From Peptoanaerobacter stomatis (GTDB lineage Bacteria > Bacillota > Clostridia > Peptostreptococcales > Filifactoraceae), in assembly GCF_000238095.2 (NCBI RefSeq), contig NZ_JH815225.1, positions 584,724 through 648,723 on the forward strand: a DNA stretch of 64,000 nucleotides, read 5' to 3'. Below, in pieces: positions 54,567-64,000 of this stretch. A program made the position numbers and the translations under genes. Numbering within the stretch: position 1 is the stretch's first letter; every line of letters begins with the position of its first letter. Below the pieces are notes generated by a model that made no database searches, was not told the origin of the DNA, and saw only the letters and a list, made by a program, of their open reading frames with translations.

Positions 54567-56045
54567 TTAGTCTAAGTAATCTTTAAGTTTATTTGATTTT
54601 TTTGGTCCTCTTAATTTTCTTAGCGCTTTGGCCTCGATTTGTCTTATTCTTTCTCTTGTAACATCAAACTCTTTTCCAACTTCTTCAAGAGTTCTTGCTC
54701 TTCCGTCATCTAATCCGAATCTCAGTTTAAGCACTTTTTTCTCTCTATCAGTAAGAGTTTCAAGCACTTCTTCAATTTGCTCTTTAAGCAACGAATAAGC
54801 TGCAGCCTCTGACGGTGCCAATGCATCATCGTCAGGAATAAAATCTCCAAGATGTGAATCTTCTTCTTCTCCTATAGGAGTTTCCAAAGATACAGGTTCT
54901 TGTGCAATTTTCATTATTTCCATTATTTTTTCTTGAGGCATATTCATTTGTTCCGCTATTTCATCAGGACGAGGATCTCTTCCAAGCTCTTGTACTAATT
55001 GACGGTTTACTCTTATAAGTTTATTTATTGTTTCAACCATATGAACAGGTATTCTTATAGTTCTTGCCTGGTCGGCTATAGCTCTTGTTATCGCTTGTCT
55101 TATCCACCAAGTAGCATAAGTAGAAAACTTAAATCCTTTTGTATAGTCAAATTTTTCAACTGCCTTTATAAGACCTAAATTCCCTTCTTGTATTAAGTCA
55201 AGAAATAACATACCTCTTCCAACATATCTCTTTGCTATTGATACAACCAATCTCAAATTTGCTTCTACTATTTTCATTTTGGCATATTCATCGCCTTTGA
55301 CCATTCTTTGAGACAGTTCTACTTCTTCATCCGGATTTAGCAAGGCTATTTTCCCAATCTCTTTTAAATACATTCTGACAGGGTCATCCATATTGCTCTT
55401 TGCAATAGACATCTCCAAGTTTTTTAAGTCTAAATCCAAATCATCTTCTTTTTCAGACTCCACTTGCAATTTTATATCACTTTCTGTAGGCTCTTTTTCA
55501 ATATCATCTACTATATCTATATTATAGTTTGCAAATGTATCATACATATCTTCTATTTTTTCTTTGCCTATATCGTAACTATCAAATGTATCCATTATAG
55601 TGTCATATTCTATATATCCGTCTTTTTTTCCACGTTCTATCAATCTTTGGATTGCTCTCTCATAGTCTTGTGCAGCAATTAATCCGTCTTTATCTCCATA
55701 ATCATCATCACTTACATCTTTTTGAAGTGCTTCCATAAGTTTTTCTTCTGTCAAATCTTCTACCGAAGGCTCTATATCTTCTTCATCTACATCATCAAAA
55801 ATATCTTCCTCTTCGTTTACAGTTTCTTCCAATACTTCATTTTCTTCTTCTATAACTTCTTTTTTTGTTTTTTTATCTCTCTTTTTAATCGTTTTTTCTT
55901 CATCCTTTGAATCTGATTGTTTAGCTTTTGGTTTTTTTTCAGTATTACTTGTCAATTTTTCTTCCTTATTCACATTTTTTTTATTTTCTTTTATTTCTTT
56001 ATTTTTCAACTTTAATTCCTCATTCTTAGGGTTTTTGGTTTTCAT
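54567..56045 (-). CDS. rpoD: Primary sigma factor RpoD/SigA with long charged N-terminal extension
   Basis: Housekeeping sigma factor. Residues about 210-492 hold regions 1.2 ([14 protein letters not shown]), 2 ([31 protein letters not shown]), 3 and 4.2 ([18 protein letters not shown]). Region 1.1-like sequence covers about 110-190. The first ~105 residues are a Lys/Glu-rich, low-complexity tract, basic then acidic, absent from the ~370-residue sigma-A of Bacillus. The ATG overlaps the dnaG stop (TAATG), implying coupled translation in the classic dnaG-rpoD order. Shorter internal starts lack a comparable ribosome site, so the extension is probably real. Confidence 0.95.
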   Translation of the reverse strand: MKTKNPKNEELKLKNKEIKENKKNVNKEEKLTSNTEKKPKAKQSDSKDEEKTIKKRDKKTKKEVIEEENEVLEETVNEEEDIFDDVDEEDIEPSVEDLTEEKLMEALQKDVSDDDYGDKDGLIAAQDYERAIQRLIERGKKDGYIEYDTIMDTFDSYDIGKEKIEDMYDTFANYNIDIVDDIEKEPTESDIKLQVESEKEDDLDLDLKNLEMSIAKSNMDDPVRMYLKEIGKIALLNPDEEVELSQRMVKGDEYAKMKIVEANLRLVVSIAKRYVGRGMLFLDLIQEGNLGLIKAVEKFDYTKGFKFSTYATWWIRQAITRAIADQARTIRIPVHMVETINKLIRVNRQLVQELGRDPRPDEIAEQMNMPQEKIMEIMKIAQEPVSLETPIGEEEDSHLGDFIPDDDALAPSEAAAYSLLKEQIEEVLETLTDREKKVLKLRFGLDDGRARTLEEVGKEFDVTRERIRQIEAKALRKLRGPKKSNKLKDYLD

Positions 56046-57769
56046 TATATCAGCCCCTTAATATCTTCTTTAAGATTGGATATAAGTTTTATAATTTTTA
56101 TTTTTTCTTCCATCATAAAACTTATTTCTTCTACGTCCATATTTTGAGATTGCTCTAACTTTTTTAATTTTTTTTGTAATATATCTATTTTGGTAAACAA
56201 TGCCAACTTCCTAAGTATTTTATATTCTTCATTTTTCGGCTCTAAGTCTGCACCGTTACTACCTAAAAACTGAGAATAATACTCCCTAAAACTGTCATCT
56301 GTTATATCATCCATATTAAGTATATCCATTATATAGCGTATGCAATCAGGTTTTTTTGATATAATATCAATTAATTTTTTTTCATTTGTCTGAGTATCGC
56401 TATTTTCTATATGTGGAAAAACTTTTTTTACTATTTTTTCATCTGATTTTTGATTTAATTGAAACTGTTTTGGTGAAAAATATTGACCATATACTTTGAC
56501 ACCTATTGATTTTACAGACATATTCGTAATTTCAGAAAGCCTTTTTGTCTGATATTCCATTTCTATTGCATCATTACTTGATTTTATAAGCTCACTGGCT
56601 TTGTCTATAAACTCCAATTTTTGAGAATATATGTTTATATTATACTCAGATTTTATATTATCTATCAAAAAACTTAGTGGAGATACCGCATTTTCAATTT
56701 TTGCCATAAAATCCGATGTTTTATTTTTATTAAAAAATTCATCAGGATCTTTATATCCTTCAAGTGATATTATATATGGCTTTATGTTTGAGCTTTGTAA
56801 TATATCTATGGCTCTAACAGTTGCAACTCTTCCTGCTTTATCGGAATCATAGCATATATATACTTTTTTATTTTGTTTTTTTATTATTTCGCTTTGTTCT
56901 TTTGTGAGAGATGTACCGAGAGACGCAACTGCTCCTACTATACCTTTTTGGTTTAGGCGTATAACGTCCATATAACCTTCTACCAAAATTATCCTCTTTG
57001 CATTATATTTTCTTACCAAATTCAATCCATAGAGTTGTTCTTTCTTTTTAAATATTATGCTCTCAGGGGAATTGAGATATTTAGGCTCACCACTTCCGGT
57101 TATTCTTCCACCAAAGGCTACAACTCTATTCCTGTAATCAAATATGGGGTACATAACTCTCGAAAAAAATATTGAGTACAGCTCATCATTTTTCTGTCTG
57201 AAAATCATACTGTCCAATAGCTCTTGTTTGGTATAACCATGATTATATAAATATTCTATTGCAGATGACTTTCTTACTTCATATCCAAGTCCGAACTTTC
57301 TTACAGTTTTTTCATCAATCCCTCTATTTTTCAAATAATCCATAGAGTTCTCAATATTTTTTTGCATATTATCGAAATAATATCTTGCTAATTCTATATG
57401 TAAATCATACATTCTTTGTTTTTTCTCGTAGTTTTTTAGGTTTTCTTCACTGCTTATATTATTTACAGGAAGTTCAATCCTCGCATTTTCACAAAGAAGT
57501 TTTATTGCTTCAAAAAAGCTTATGTTTTCTTTTTTCATGAGAAAAGTTATTACATTTCCACCTTCACCGCAACCGAAGCATTTAAAAATCTGCTTATTTT
57601 CACTTACCATAAATGACGGTGTCTTTTCATTGTGGAATGGGCAAAGTCCTTTATAACTGTCTCCTGTTCTTTTTAAATCAACATATTTTGATATTATCTC
57701 CACTATATCATTGGCATTTTTGACTTCCTCTATAAATCTGTCATCAAAATGAGTGTTATGATTTTCCAA
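56045..57769 (-). CDS. dnaG: DNA primase
   Basis: Makes RNA primers for replication. The zinc-binding domain has [11 protein letters not shown] and CFGCGEGGN. The central catalytic region includes the DnaG motif [16 protein letters not shown], then TOPRIM with LVEGYMDVI and CYDSDKAG. The C-terminal helicase-binding region is about 430-574. The frame is open to 57814, but the only good ribosome site, GAGGGGG, is five bases before a TTG at 57769, giving [16 protein letters not shown] and a protein of about 574 residues. Its last base overlaps the rpoD ATG. Confidence 0.95.
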   Translation of the reverse strand: MENHNTHFDDRFIEEVKNANDIVEIISKYVDLKRTGDSYKGLCPFHNEKTPSFMVSENKQIFKCFGCGEGGNVITFLMKKENISFFEAIKLLCENARIELPVNNISSEENLKNYEKKQRMYDLHIELARYYFDNMQKNIENSMDYLKNRGIDEKTVRKFGLGYEVRKSSAIEYLYNHGYTKQELLDSMIFRQKNDELYSIFFSRVMYPIFDYRNRVVAFGGRITGSGEPKYLNSPESIIFKKKEQLYGLNLVRKYNAKRIILVEGYMDVIRLNQKGIVGAVASLGTSLTKEQSEIIKKQNKKVYICYDSDKAGRVATVRAIDILQSSNIKPYIISLEGYKDPDEFFNKNKTSDFMAKIENAVSPLSFLIDNIKSEYNINIYSQKLEFIDKASELIKSSNDAIEMEYQTKRLSEITNMSVKSIGVKVYGQYFSPKQFQLNQKSDEKIVKKVFPHIENSDTQTNEKKLIDIISKKPDCIRYIMDILNMDDITDDSFREYYSQFLGSNGADLEPKNEEYKILRKLALFTKIDILQKKLKKLEQSQNMDVEEISFMMEEKIKIIKLISNLKEDIKGLI

Positions 57770-57920
57770 GCCAACCCCCTCACTTACAAAAAAAGTCAAA
57801 CAATTAATTATCATAAATTTACCATATTGTCTGATATAACTTTTTTATTTTGTTTTAGTATTTTAGATACTACCCATTTATCAAATATTTAAAACAGTTG
57901 TATAATTATGATATTTATAA

Positions 57921-58022
57921 TTGAGATATGCTCAAATTGTTTTGAGAGCAAAATTGCTAATGCTTTTATAAATATATGCTTTTCAGATATTTATAAAAAA
58001 GTGTATTAGAGCATTATCTCAA
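57921..58022. repeat. TGCTCAAATTGTTTTG repeat, copy d, within a long hairpin
   Basis: TGCTCAAATTGTTTTG (57929-57944) is identical to 16424-16439. The whole segment is bounded by TTGAGATATGCTC and GAGCATTATCTCAA, which mirror each other with one indel across about 75 bases. It lies between the cobA-hemD 3' end and dnaG. Confidence 0.55.
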
Positions 58023-58062
58023 AAAATATCTATGTTTAATCAGACAATGTAATTAAAATACA

Positions 58063-59634
58063 TCAAGCATAGTATTTTTCTATACATCTTATAAGCTCCT
58101 CTATTGTTGCATTGTCTGACATAACGGTATTAAATCCATATTGTTCAGCTATTTTTTTTGTTTGCTTTCCAATACAAAATGCAAGTCTCCCTCTAAAATG
58201 CTCTTTTTCATATGAATTTACCAAACCTGTTACAGAACTTGAACTTGTAAATACATATATATCATTTGTTTTTTCACGATATATTTTAACTTTTTTTGAT
58301 TTTTTTTCATATATGTTTATTCGCACACAATCTATATTATTTTCTAAAAGCTGTGTATATAAATCGCTTTGGATATTATGAGGCAATATACAAATAACCT
58401 TTTTTGCTCTTTGATTTATTAATTCCTCCGCTAATGATTTTGCATCATATATATTCGGCATGATATCGGACATTATACCGTAAGACTTGAGTTTGTCTGA
58501 TGTTGCACTTCCTACTACGCATATCTTATAGCCGAATAATTGTCTTATATCTATGCTGTTTTCTTTTAATATGTCAAAAAATATATCCACAGCGTAAGCA
58601 CTTGTAAAACATATATATCCATTATTTATATTTTTCAATTTTTTTAACAATTTATTGGAATTTTTCTCATTGACTTCTTTTATAATTTCTTCTTGCAAAA
58701 TCTTTAGTTGTCTTTCATAGTTGTTGTCAAAAAAATTTAATATTTCTTTTCTATCATATTTTTTTTCTAAGCAATTTGTTGATACATTTAATACTTGTGC
58801 ACCTAAATTATAGAGTTTTTTTTGTAATTTATCTCCTTTTTCTTTTGGAACGTTTATTATAATTCGCTTTCCATTTAATAATTTTTTAGATGATGAATTA
58901 AGTTTATCGGAAAGCTTTACAACTTCTCCTACTATCAACATACCGGGTGTATCAAATATACCTGTATCTTCGACTTGAGATAATTCTTCAAGAGTATATT
59001 CATATTTTTGGGCATTTGCTAATGTACCATTGCTTATTATAGCAGCTTTTGTATTTTTGTCCTTACCTGCTGAAATGAGATTTTGAGCAATAATATTGGC
59101 TTTTGCAACAGACATCATAAATACGAGCGTTGTATCTTTTAAGCTTGCAATTCTTTTATAATCATCTTCATTCAAATCAAAATCTCTTTTTTTTCTGCCT
59201 GTAACAACATAAAAACTTGACGCAAATTCTCTATGCGTTAAAGGTATTCCCATACTTTCAGGCACGCTTGTTACAGACGACACTCCCTGCATTATTTCAA
59301 AATCTACATCATTTTTTAAAAGCACTTCTGCTTCTTCTGCTCCCCTGCCAAAAACAAAAGGAGTTCCACCCTTTAGCCTAAGTACAATATCATATTTTTT
59401 TGAAAATTCAATTAACAAATTATTTGTATCTTCTTGTTTTAATTTATGAAAACTTGCTATTTTACCTACATCTACAAGCACAGCCTTTGGTGATGAAAAA
59501 GATAAAATTTCATCTGAAACTAAATTATCATAGAGTATTATATCAGCTTTTTCAATTATATCTTTAACCTTAAGAGTAAGACATCCGACATCTCCTGCTC
59601 CTGCTCCCGCTATATAAACTTTACCTTTCTTCAT
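58063..59634 (-). CDS. cobA-hemD: Uroporphyrin-III C-methyltransferase/uroporphyrinogen-III synthase fusion (CobA-HemD)
   Basis: Closes and then methylates the tetrapyrrole ring on the way to siroheme or cobalamin. Residues 1 to about 245 are the SAM-dependent CobA domain, with VYIAGAGAGDVGCLTLK, ILYDNLVS and LRLKGGTPFVFGRGAEEAEVL. About 255 to the end is a HemD-type synthase (YICFTSAYAVDIFFDIL; DIYVFTSSSSVTGLV). The fusion is common in clostridia. The frame is open to 59652, but CAGGAGA sits just before ATG 59634. No other tetrapyrrole gene is in the window, so it is separated from any hem or cbi cluster. Confidence 0.93.
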   Translation of the reverse strand: MKKGKVYIAGAGAGDVGCLTLKVKDIIEKADIILYDNLVSDEILSFSSPKAVLVDVGKIASFHKLKQEDTNNLLIEFSKKYDIVLRLKGGTPFVFGRGAEEAEVLLKNDVDFEIMQGVSSVTSVPESMGIPLTHREFASSFYVVTGRKKRDFDLNEDDYKRIASLKDTTLVFMMSVAKANIIAQNLISAGKDKNTKAAIISNGTLANAQKYEYTLEELSQVEDTGIFDTPGMLIVGEVVKLSDKLNSSSKKLLNGKRIIINVPKEKGDKLQKKLYNLGAQVLNVSTNCLEKKYDRKEILNFFDNNYERQLKILQEEIIKEVNEKNSNKLLKKLKNINNGYICFTSAYAVDIFFDILKENSIDIRQLFGYKICVVGSATSDKLKSYGIMSDIMPNIYDAKSLAEELINQRAKKVICILPHNIQSDLYTQLLENNIDCVRINIYEKKSKKVKIYREKTNDIYVFTSSSSVTGLVNSYEKEHFRGRLAFCIGKQTKKIAEQYGFNTVMSDNATIEELIRCIEKYYA

Positions 59635-59865
59635 AATTCTCCTGTAAAACATAATAAATTATATTAATCAAAAAGTTGTATTTTTTTAAAACAATAAATA
59701 GTATTAAATTTAGAAATATTATAATTTGTGATAGTATTTATACTAATTTCTAATAAAATAGTAGATAATTTAATTAAATTAAGAAGTCTACAAGCAGTCT
59801 TTTATTTTATTAGATTTGTATAACACCGTTGTATAATTTAAATAATACTCAGTATTGAATTGTCA

Positions 59866-62800
59866 TTATAATAAATCTAAAACTTCTTTTTTGTTTAATT
59901 TTTTGATTTTTTTATATTCAAATCCATCTATACTTTCATCAAATTCACATATATTTTTATAATCGCAATATTCACAAGCCTCTTTCACAGGCAAGGGTTT
60001 TATATTACCTTTTAATATTTCATTTGCAGATATTTTTATAATATTTATAACATAATCTATTATTTTTTTCATATCTTCTTCGCTGACAACGCTTTGGCTT
60101 GTAACTGTACTTTCTCCTGCCTTGTCTGTTTTTATCCTTACATCCAAAAATTTAGATTTACCCTCTATATCATTTTCAAATGATTTTATCATATTTATAT
60201 CATCAGTTATTATTCCAGCCATTTTCATATTTTCTTGTTCTTTTTGTCTTAAATGTTCTTTTTTTATTTGCTCACCATTTTCACTTTGCTCAAAATCTTC
60301 TTCAGATAGAGCTATCTTACTGTCAATCATAGGAAAATACATAGCATAATAAGGAGAGGCATCTTTATAATTTTCATCTTTTTTTGTAAGTGCATATAAA
60401 TAAAATATCATTTGTATATTTATGCCTTGATATACGTCTTTTAATTCAAGTTTTTTAACACTTGATTTGTAATCTACTACTCCTAAATATGTTTTTCCGT
60501 CTTTTACCAATTTATCTACTCTGTCTATTATTCCCCTTAGAATTATATGGTTTGTTTTATCATCTTTATCGTCATTAATGTCTATTTTTATATCTTTAAT
60601 CTTGTATTCCGCACTTTCTGTGATGAAAGATGTGCATTTTTGTTGCTCCATTATAATCTCTGTCGCTTTTTTTGAGATTTTTTTAAGATTTTTTATTATA
60701 TGGAATTGCCTTTTTGAATTTGAAGTCACCATTTTCATATCATTATCTAAAAAATCTTCTTCATCATATATTTTATCTACAAAACTGTTTATTTTCTCTT
60801 TGCTGTCAAGTATAGAAATATTTTTATCTTCCAAGACTTGTTTAGATAAATTATCCATATATTTATGCAATATATTTCCGGAGTTTAGTCTGTCAACTTT
60901 TTGCTTTTGTCTTTTCTGAGGTCTTATGCCATAGTTCATATAATAAGAAAATGGACATTTTACATATGTTTGTATTTGTGAAACAGAAGATTGCAAAGGT
61001 AAATTATACAGCTTTTGAACATAAGTTTCTTTTAGATTCTCTATGTCATTTTTTTTGAATAAAGAATTTTTTAAAGCCTTCGTCTCATCAGAAAATTCTT
61101 CATTTTGTAAAAAATAATCATATAATTTTAAACTGTCTTCGTCAAAATTTCGGTTACTTATCATATCTCTAAGATCTGTCTTCAATTTTGCAAATGCAAC
61201 TTTATGCGTTATGTTGTCAAAATAGCTTGAATTTGTTTTTTTATTTTGTAAAGTTTCACTTGATATATAATATGTTTTTAAATTTGGAAATATATTTTCT
61301 ATTGTATGCAAATATGATGATTTGCCTGCACTTTGCTCATTTACATCACTTATATTGTAAGTTAAATACAGCTTTTCTCTCGTCTTTGATAATATTATAT
61401 AAAGAGCTGTATTTTCTTGTGACAACATATTAGCCGATGTAGACATCATATTTATATCATTTTCAAGTAGAATTTTTTTGTCTTGTTCAGCAAAAATCAC
61501 ATCTTGTTTAAATGTATGCGGTAACAATGTATCATTCATACCTACTGCAAATAAAACTTTATATCCGAGCGATTTGCTGCGTTGTATATCCATTATCATA
61601 ACACCGTCCATAGTTGGAGGTATAAGTGCTATTTTTTGTGTACTCAAACCTTGATAAAGCATTTTTTTATAATCATCTACGCTTATTTCATAGTCATCCA
61701 AAATATTATTTACTTTATCTAATGTAGATAATAAAATATTCCATATCTGAGATATTTCTGATGCTATTTCATAGTTTCCTGTGAGCTTTAACTCTTCTAC
61801 AAGATTTTCCAATTTTTGTTGGCAATTCAATTCTTTAAAAAATCGGTTCAACTCTTGTGAAAATACTTTTACCTTATTTTTTCTGCTTAAAATCTGTTTA
61901 TATTTTGAATATAAATTCATTATATAATCTTTTACATAGCATATTCTTTCTCTGTCATAATCTGATATATCATTAAAATATTTTTCACTGTCAAAAAATT
62001 TTATATTTATAAATTTTTGGCTGTCCATATTCCATCTTATAAGAAAATTTTCAAAGATTTCATAATCTTCTTTTTTTATATCACTCATACCGCTTTTAAA
62101 AAAGCTCATTATATTGGAATGATTAGGCGACTTTACGAACATATCCAAAAACGAAAATAACATATTAACAATATTTTCTTGCGTTATATTTCTCTTGGTA
62201 TCTATGAAATAGGGTATGTCATACATATCAAATATCTCTTTTATAAGAGGTGCATATCCTACACTATCGGTTACTACTACAGCCATATCTTTATATCTGT
62301 ATTTTTTCTCATCACTTTCATTTTGTCTTATAAGCATAGTTATTTTATTTGCTAAATACATTATTTCTGTTCTTGCTTTGTCAAATTTTATCAAACTTAT
62401 ATTTTGAGGTATTTTACTATATTTTTTAAAATCAAATTTCCCGAAATTTTCTTCTAAATGCTTTAAATCTTCTATTTTATTATAAGATTGGTCAAGATGT
62501 ATAATTTCATATTTTGAAAATGCTTTATCAGCAATTTTTATCATGCTTTCAAGTGTTTTTTTTGTTATGTCAAATGAGCTGTCATCTGTATCATAGTAAG
62601 TAAGCGTCATAGTTATATCTATCTCATTTGATAACAAACTTTCTATAACATTTAGCTCCAACTGTGTAAAACTCACAAAATTATCAAAATAAATCTTAAA
62701 TTTCTTATTTTTTGTATATTCAGGTATCTTTTCACATAATAAATTTAATCTTGATTCATTATCAACAAATTTATCTGATATTTTTTCTTCTAATAAATCA

Positions 62801-63273
62801 TAAATTTTAGCAACGTCTTTCAGTTTTTGAGACAATATTTTATCATTTATTTTACTTGATAAAGAAGATAAACTTTTTGAAGATATTTCATATTTTTTTA
62901 GCTCAGTTATAATTTTTATAATATTTTCTAAAAATCCTGATTTATTAATTGAATTTTTATAAAAATTGAGTTCTTCTTTATTTTTAAGCAATATGTTTTC
63001 TGCAAGCATTATTTTTCCTACATCATCTATGTATTCTTTTTTCAAACCTCCTACTCTTGACAACACCTCTGCTGAAAGTCTTTCAAAGCTCATAACTTTG
63101 CATAAAAAAATAGGTTTTTTTATAGTATTTATAATCATCTGCTCAGTTTCCAGCGTGAGTTGCTCAGGTGCCATAAGATAACTCAATGTGTTATCATTTA
63201 TATTTTTCTTTATCTCGTCCATTATATATGTAGTTTTGCCACTATATGCCCTTGCAGTTACTATTTTAAGCAT
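59866..63273 (-). CDS. addB: ATP-dependent helicase/nuclease subunit B
   Basis: Half of the AddAB machine that resects double-strand breaks for RecA. The 1135-residue protein has an N-terminal ATP-binding loop, a degenerate helicase body and a C-terminal RecB-type nuclease with GVVDYKS near 931. The Fe-S staple is intact: one cysteine in YVKCPFSYYM (about 772) and three in CEYCDYKNIC (about 1101-1110). The P-loop reads ARAYSGKT instead of the usual GRxGSGKT, losing the first glycine, which may matter for ATP binding. The usual partner addA does not follow; cobA-hemD does. AAGGAGC precedes the ATG. Confidence 0.93.
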   Translation of the reverse strand: MLKIVTARAYSGKTTYIMDEIKKNINDNTLSYLMAPEQLTLETEQMIINTIKKPIFLCKVMSFERLSAEVLSRVGGLKKEYIDDVGKIMLAENILLKNKEELNFYKNSINKSGFLENIIKIITELKKYEISSKSLSSLSSKINDKILSQKLKDVAKIYDLLEEKISDKFVDNESRLNLLCEKIPEYTKNKKFKIYFDNFVSFTQLELNVIESLLSNEIDITMTLTYYDTDDSSFDITKKTLESMIKIADKAFSKYEIIHLDQSYNKIEDLKHLEENFGKFDFKKYSKIPQNISLIKFDKARTEIMYLANKITMLIRQNESDEKKYRYKDMAVVVTDSVGYAPLIKEIFDMYDIPYFIDTKRNITQENIVNMLFSFLDMFVKSPNHSNIMSFFKSGMSDIKKEDYEIFENFLIRWNMDSQKFINIKFFDSEKYFNDISDYDRERICYVKDYIMNLYSKYKQILSRKNKVKVFSQELNRFFKELNCQQKLENLVEELKLTGNYEIASEISQIWNILLSTLDKVNNILDDYEISVDDYKKMLYQGLSTQKIALIPPTMDGVMIMDIQRSKSLGYKVLFAVGMNDTLLPHTFKQDVIFAEQDKKILLENDINMMSTSANMLSQENTALYIILSKTREKLYLTYNISDVNEQSAGKSSYLHTIENIFPNLKTYYISSETLQNKKTNSSYFDNITHKVAFAKLKTDLRDMISNRNFDEDSLKLYDYFLQNEEFSDETKALKNSLFKKNDIENLKETYVQKLYNLPLQSSVSQIQTYVKCPFSYYMNYGIRPQKRQKQKVDRLNSGNILHKYMDNLSKQVLEDKNISILDSKEKINSFVDKIYDEEDFLDNDMKMVTSNSKRQFHIIKNLKKISKKATEIIMEQQKCTSFITESAEYKIKDIKIDINDDKDDKTNHIILRGIIDRVDKLVKDGKTYLGVVDYKSSVKKLELKDVYQGINIQMIFYLYALTKKDENYKDASPYYAMYFPMIDSKIALSEEDFEQSENGEQIKKEHLRQKEQENMKMAGIITDDINMIKSFENDIEGKSKFLDVRIKTDKAGESTVTSQSVVSEEDMKKIIDYVINIIKISANEILKGNIKPLPVKEACEYCDYKNICEFDESIDGFEYKKIKKLNKKEVLDLL

Positions 63274-63294
63274 TGCTTTGCTCCTTAAACTGAG

Positions 63295-63338
63295 AACGGC
63301 TACTTTTCAACATATAGTTGACAATAGCCGTTTTTTAT
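63295..63338 (+). terminator. Hairpin with T run between addB and pepD genes
   Basis: AACGGCTA pairs with TAGCCGTT around a 22-base loop and is followed by TTTT on the plus strand. On the minus strand, the direction of both neighbouring genes, the T run precedes rather than follows the stem. It is therefore a poor terminator for pepD. Confidence 0.5.
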
Positions 63339-63492
63339 AATTTTTATCCTTACTTAAAATAACTTTTTACAGTTATAACAATATAAACTTATTAGTAAAT
63401 ATTTATAATGTGATGTTTTTAATATATTTATACATCTTCTATTTAATAAAATTTTATATAAATAATTTTTATAGAAAAATATATATAAATCA

Positions 63493-64000
63493 TCAATATT
63501 TTTCTATATTTATCATATTTTCCAAGCCTTTCAAAAGATATTCATATGTTCTTTTTGTAGAGCTTATACTTAAATGTTCATTTGGAGTGTGTATATCATA
63601 CATATTCGGACCAAATGATATTATATCCAAATCAGGCATTTTTTTACTCATTATACCGCATTCAAGTCCTGCGTGTATTGCTTCTAATTTCATATCTTTA
63701 TCATACATTTGTCTGTATGTGTCGGCAAACAGTTTTCTAAGTCTTGAATTTTTATTATATTTCCAACCAGGATATATTGATTCTATAACTATTGTGGCAC
63801 CTGAAAGATTTGCTATTGCTTCATGTTTTTTGATTATATACTGTACTTGTGAGTCAATACTGCTTCTGATAGCACAATTAAATGTAACCAACGCATTTTT
63901 TTCATCTGTAACTATAACTCCCAAATTGTTTGATGTTTCCACAAGATCCTTTATGTCTAAGCTCATTTGAGTAACTCCGCTTGAATATATCATTAACAGG
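63493..64000 (-). CDS. pepD: Aminoacyl-histidine dipeptidase, PepD type (5' end outside window)
   Basis: M20-family metallopeptidase cleaving Xaa-His and related dipeptides. Only the C-terminal ~169 residues are present. The frame stays open to the window edge, so the apparent ATG at 63993 is internal. PepD marks are HAGLECG, where the glutamate-histidine region meets the metal site, and FGPNMYDIHTPNEH with a late metal/substrate histidine. GVTQMSLDIKDLVETSNNLG matches the family's mid-C-terminal segment. It lies 220 bp upstream of addB on the same strand. Confidence 0.9.
   Translation of the reverse strand, partial: LLMIYSSGVTQMSLDIKDLVETSNNLGVIVTDEKNALVTFNCAIRSSIDSQVQYIIKKHEAIANLSGATIVIESIYPGWKYNKNSRLRKLFADTYRQMYDKDMKLEAIHAGLECGIMSKKMPDLDIISFGPNMYDIHTPNEHLSISSTKRTYEYLLKGLENMINIEKY

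Noticed and set aside
63410-63970. Long plus-strand open frame of about 186 codons
   Set aside because: It lies antisense to pepD, whose motifs are clear. It has no ribosome site and a composition typical of an AT-rich shadow frame.
1-64000. CRISPR arrays, tRNA and rRNA genes
   Set aside because: No regularly spaced direct repeats, no GGTTCGAATCC-type T-arm with matching acceptor stem and no rRNA-like GC-rich block were seen.

Overview
This 64-kb window is AT-rich, compact chromosomal sequence from a low-GC anaerobic Firmicute. A Stickland-type reductive amino-acid operon, a class I ribonucleotide reductase beta subunit, a CIRCE-controlled clpB, a T-box in front of ileS and an AddB-type nuclease all fit class Clostridia, probably a Peptostreptococcaceae-like amino-acid fermenter. 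That placement is an inference from gene content. No rRNA, tRNA, CRISPR array, prophage or intact insertion sequence was seen.

Layout: 1-1.5 kb, 3' part of adenine deaminase. 1.8-9.3 kb (minus), a tightly spaced run dnaE, GDPD-like exported protein, unknown 424-residue protein, nrdB. 9.7-12.6 kb (plus), an accessory-looking trio: macro domain-HTH protein, von Willebrand A protein and PPP-type phosphatase. 12.9-16.3 kb, murC, a MITE-like inverted repeat and a DUF438/hemerythrin/PAS sensor. 16.9-22.0 kb, a five-gene nickel/peptide-type ABC importer. 22.2-32.5 kb, a divergent FadR-type GntR regulator and the operon etfB-etfA-hadA-hadB-hadC-acdB-hadI-transporter. 32.8-43.5 kb, a disulfide oxidoreductase, DUF3783 protein, AEC carrier, Na/Pi cotransporter, two DUF1275 proteins, a GNAT acetyltransferase, and an ArsR regulator with a four-domain CoA-disulfide reductase/sulfur-transfer fusion. 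43.7-51.2 kb, ileS with its T-box, a uracil permease, an unknown coiled-coil protein and a lytic transglycosylase. 51.7-64 kb, clpB, then convergent rpoD-dnaG, a cobA-hemD fusion, addB and the 3' part of pepD.

How it works together: the had operon encodes reduction of a 2-hydroxyacyl-CoA to the saturated acyl-CoA. HadA moves CoA between acids, HadI-activated HadBC dehydrates, AcdB reduces the enoyl-CoA and EtfAB carries the electrons. A YkvI-type carrier may move the amino acid or its product. FadR-family operator matches lie at the operon promoter, near the regulator gene and inside the operon. The ArsR-CoA-disulfide reductase pair looks like a self-contained thiol/persulfide response unit with a 36-bp palindrome over its promoter.

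Points for a second look: the HadC subunit appears to have lost the usual cluster cysteines; a 16-base intergenic motif occurs three times exactly and a ~70-bp repeat three times approximately; the macro/vWA/phosphatase trio; the uracil-permease mRNA seems to begin with a terminator-like hairpin; sigma-A has a long charged N-terminal extension; nrdB and addB lack their usual partner genes next door.
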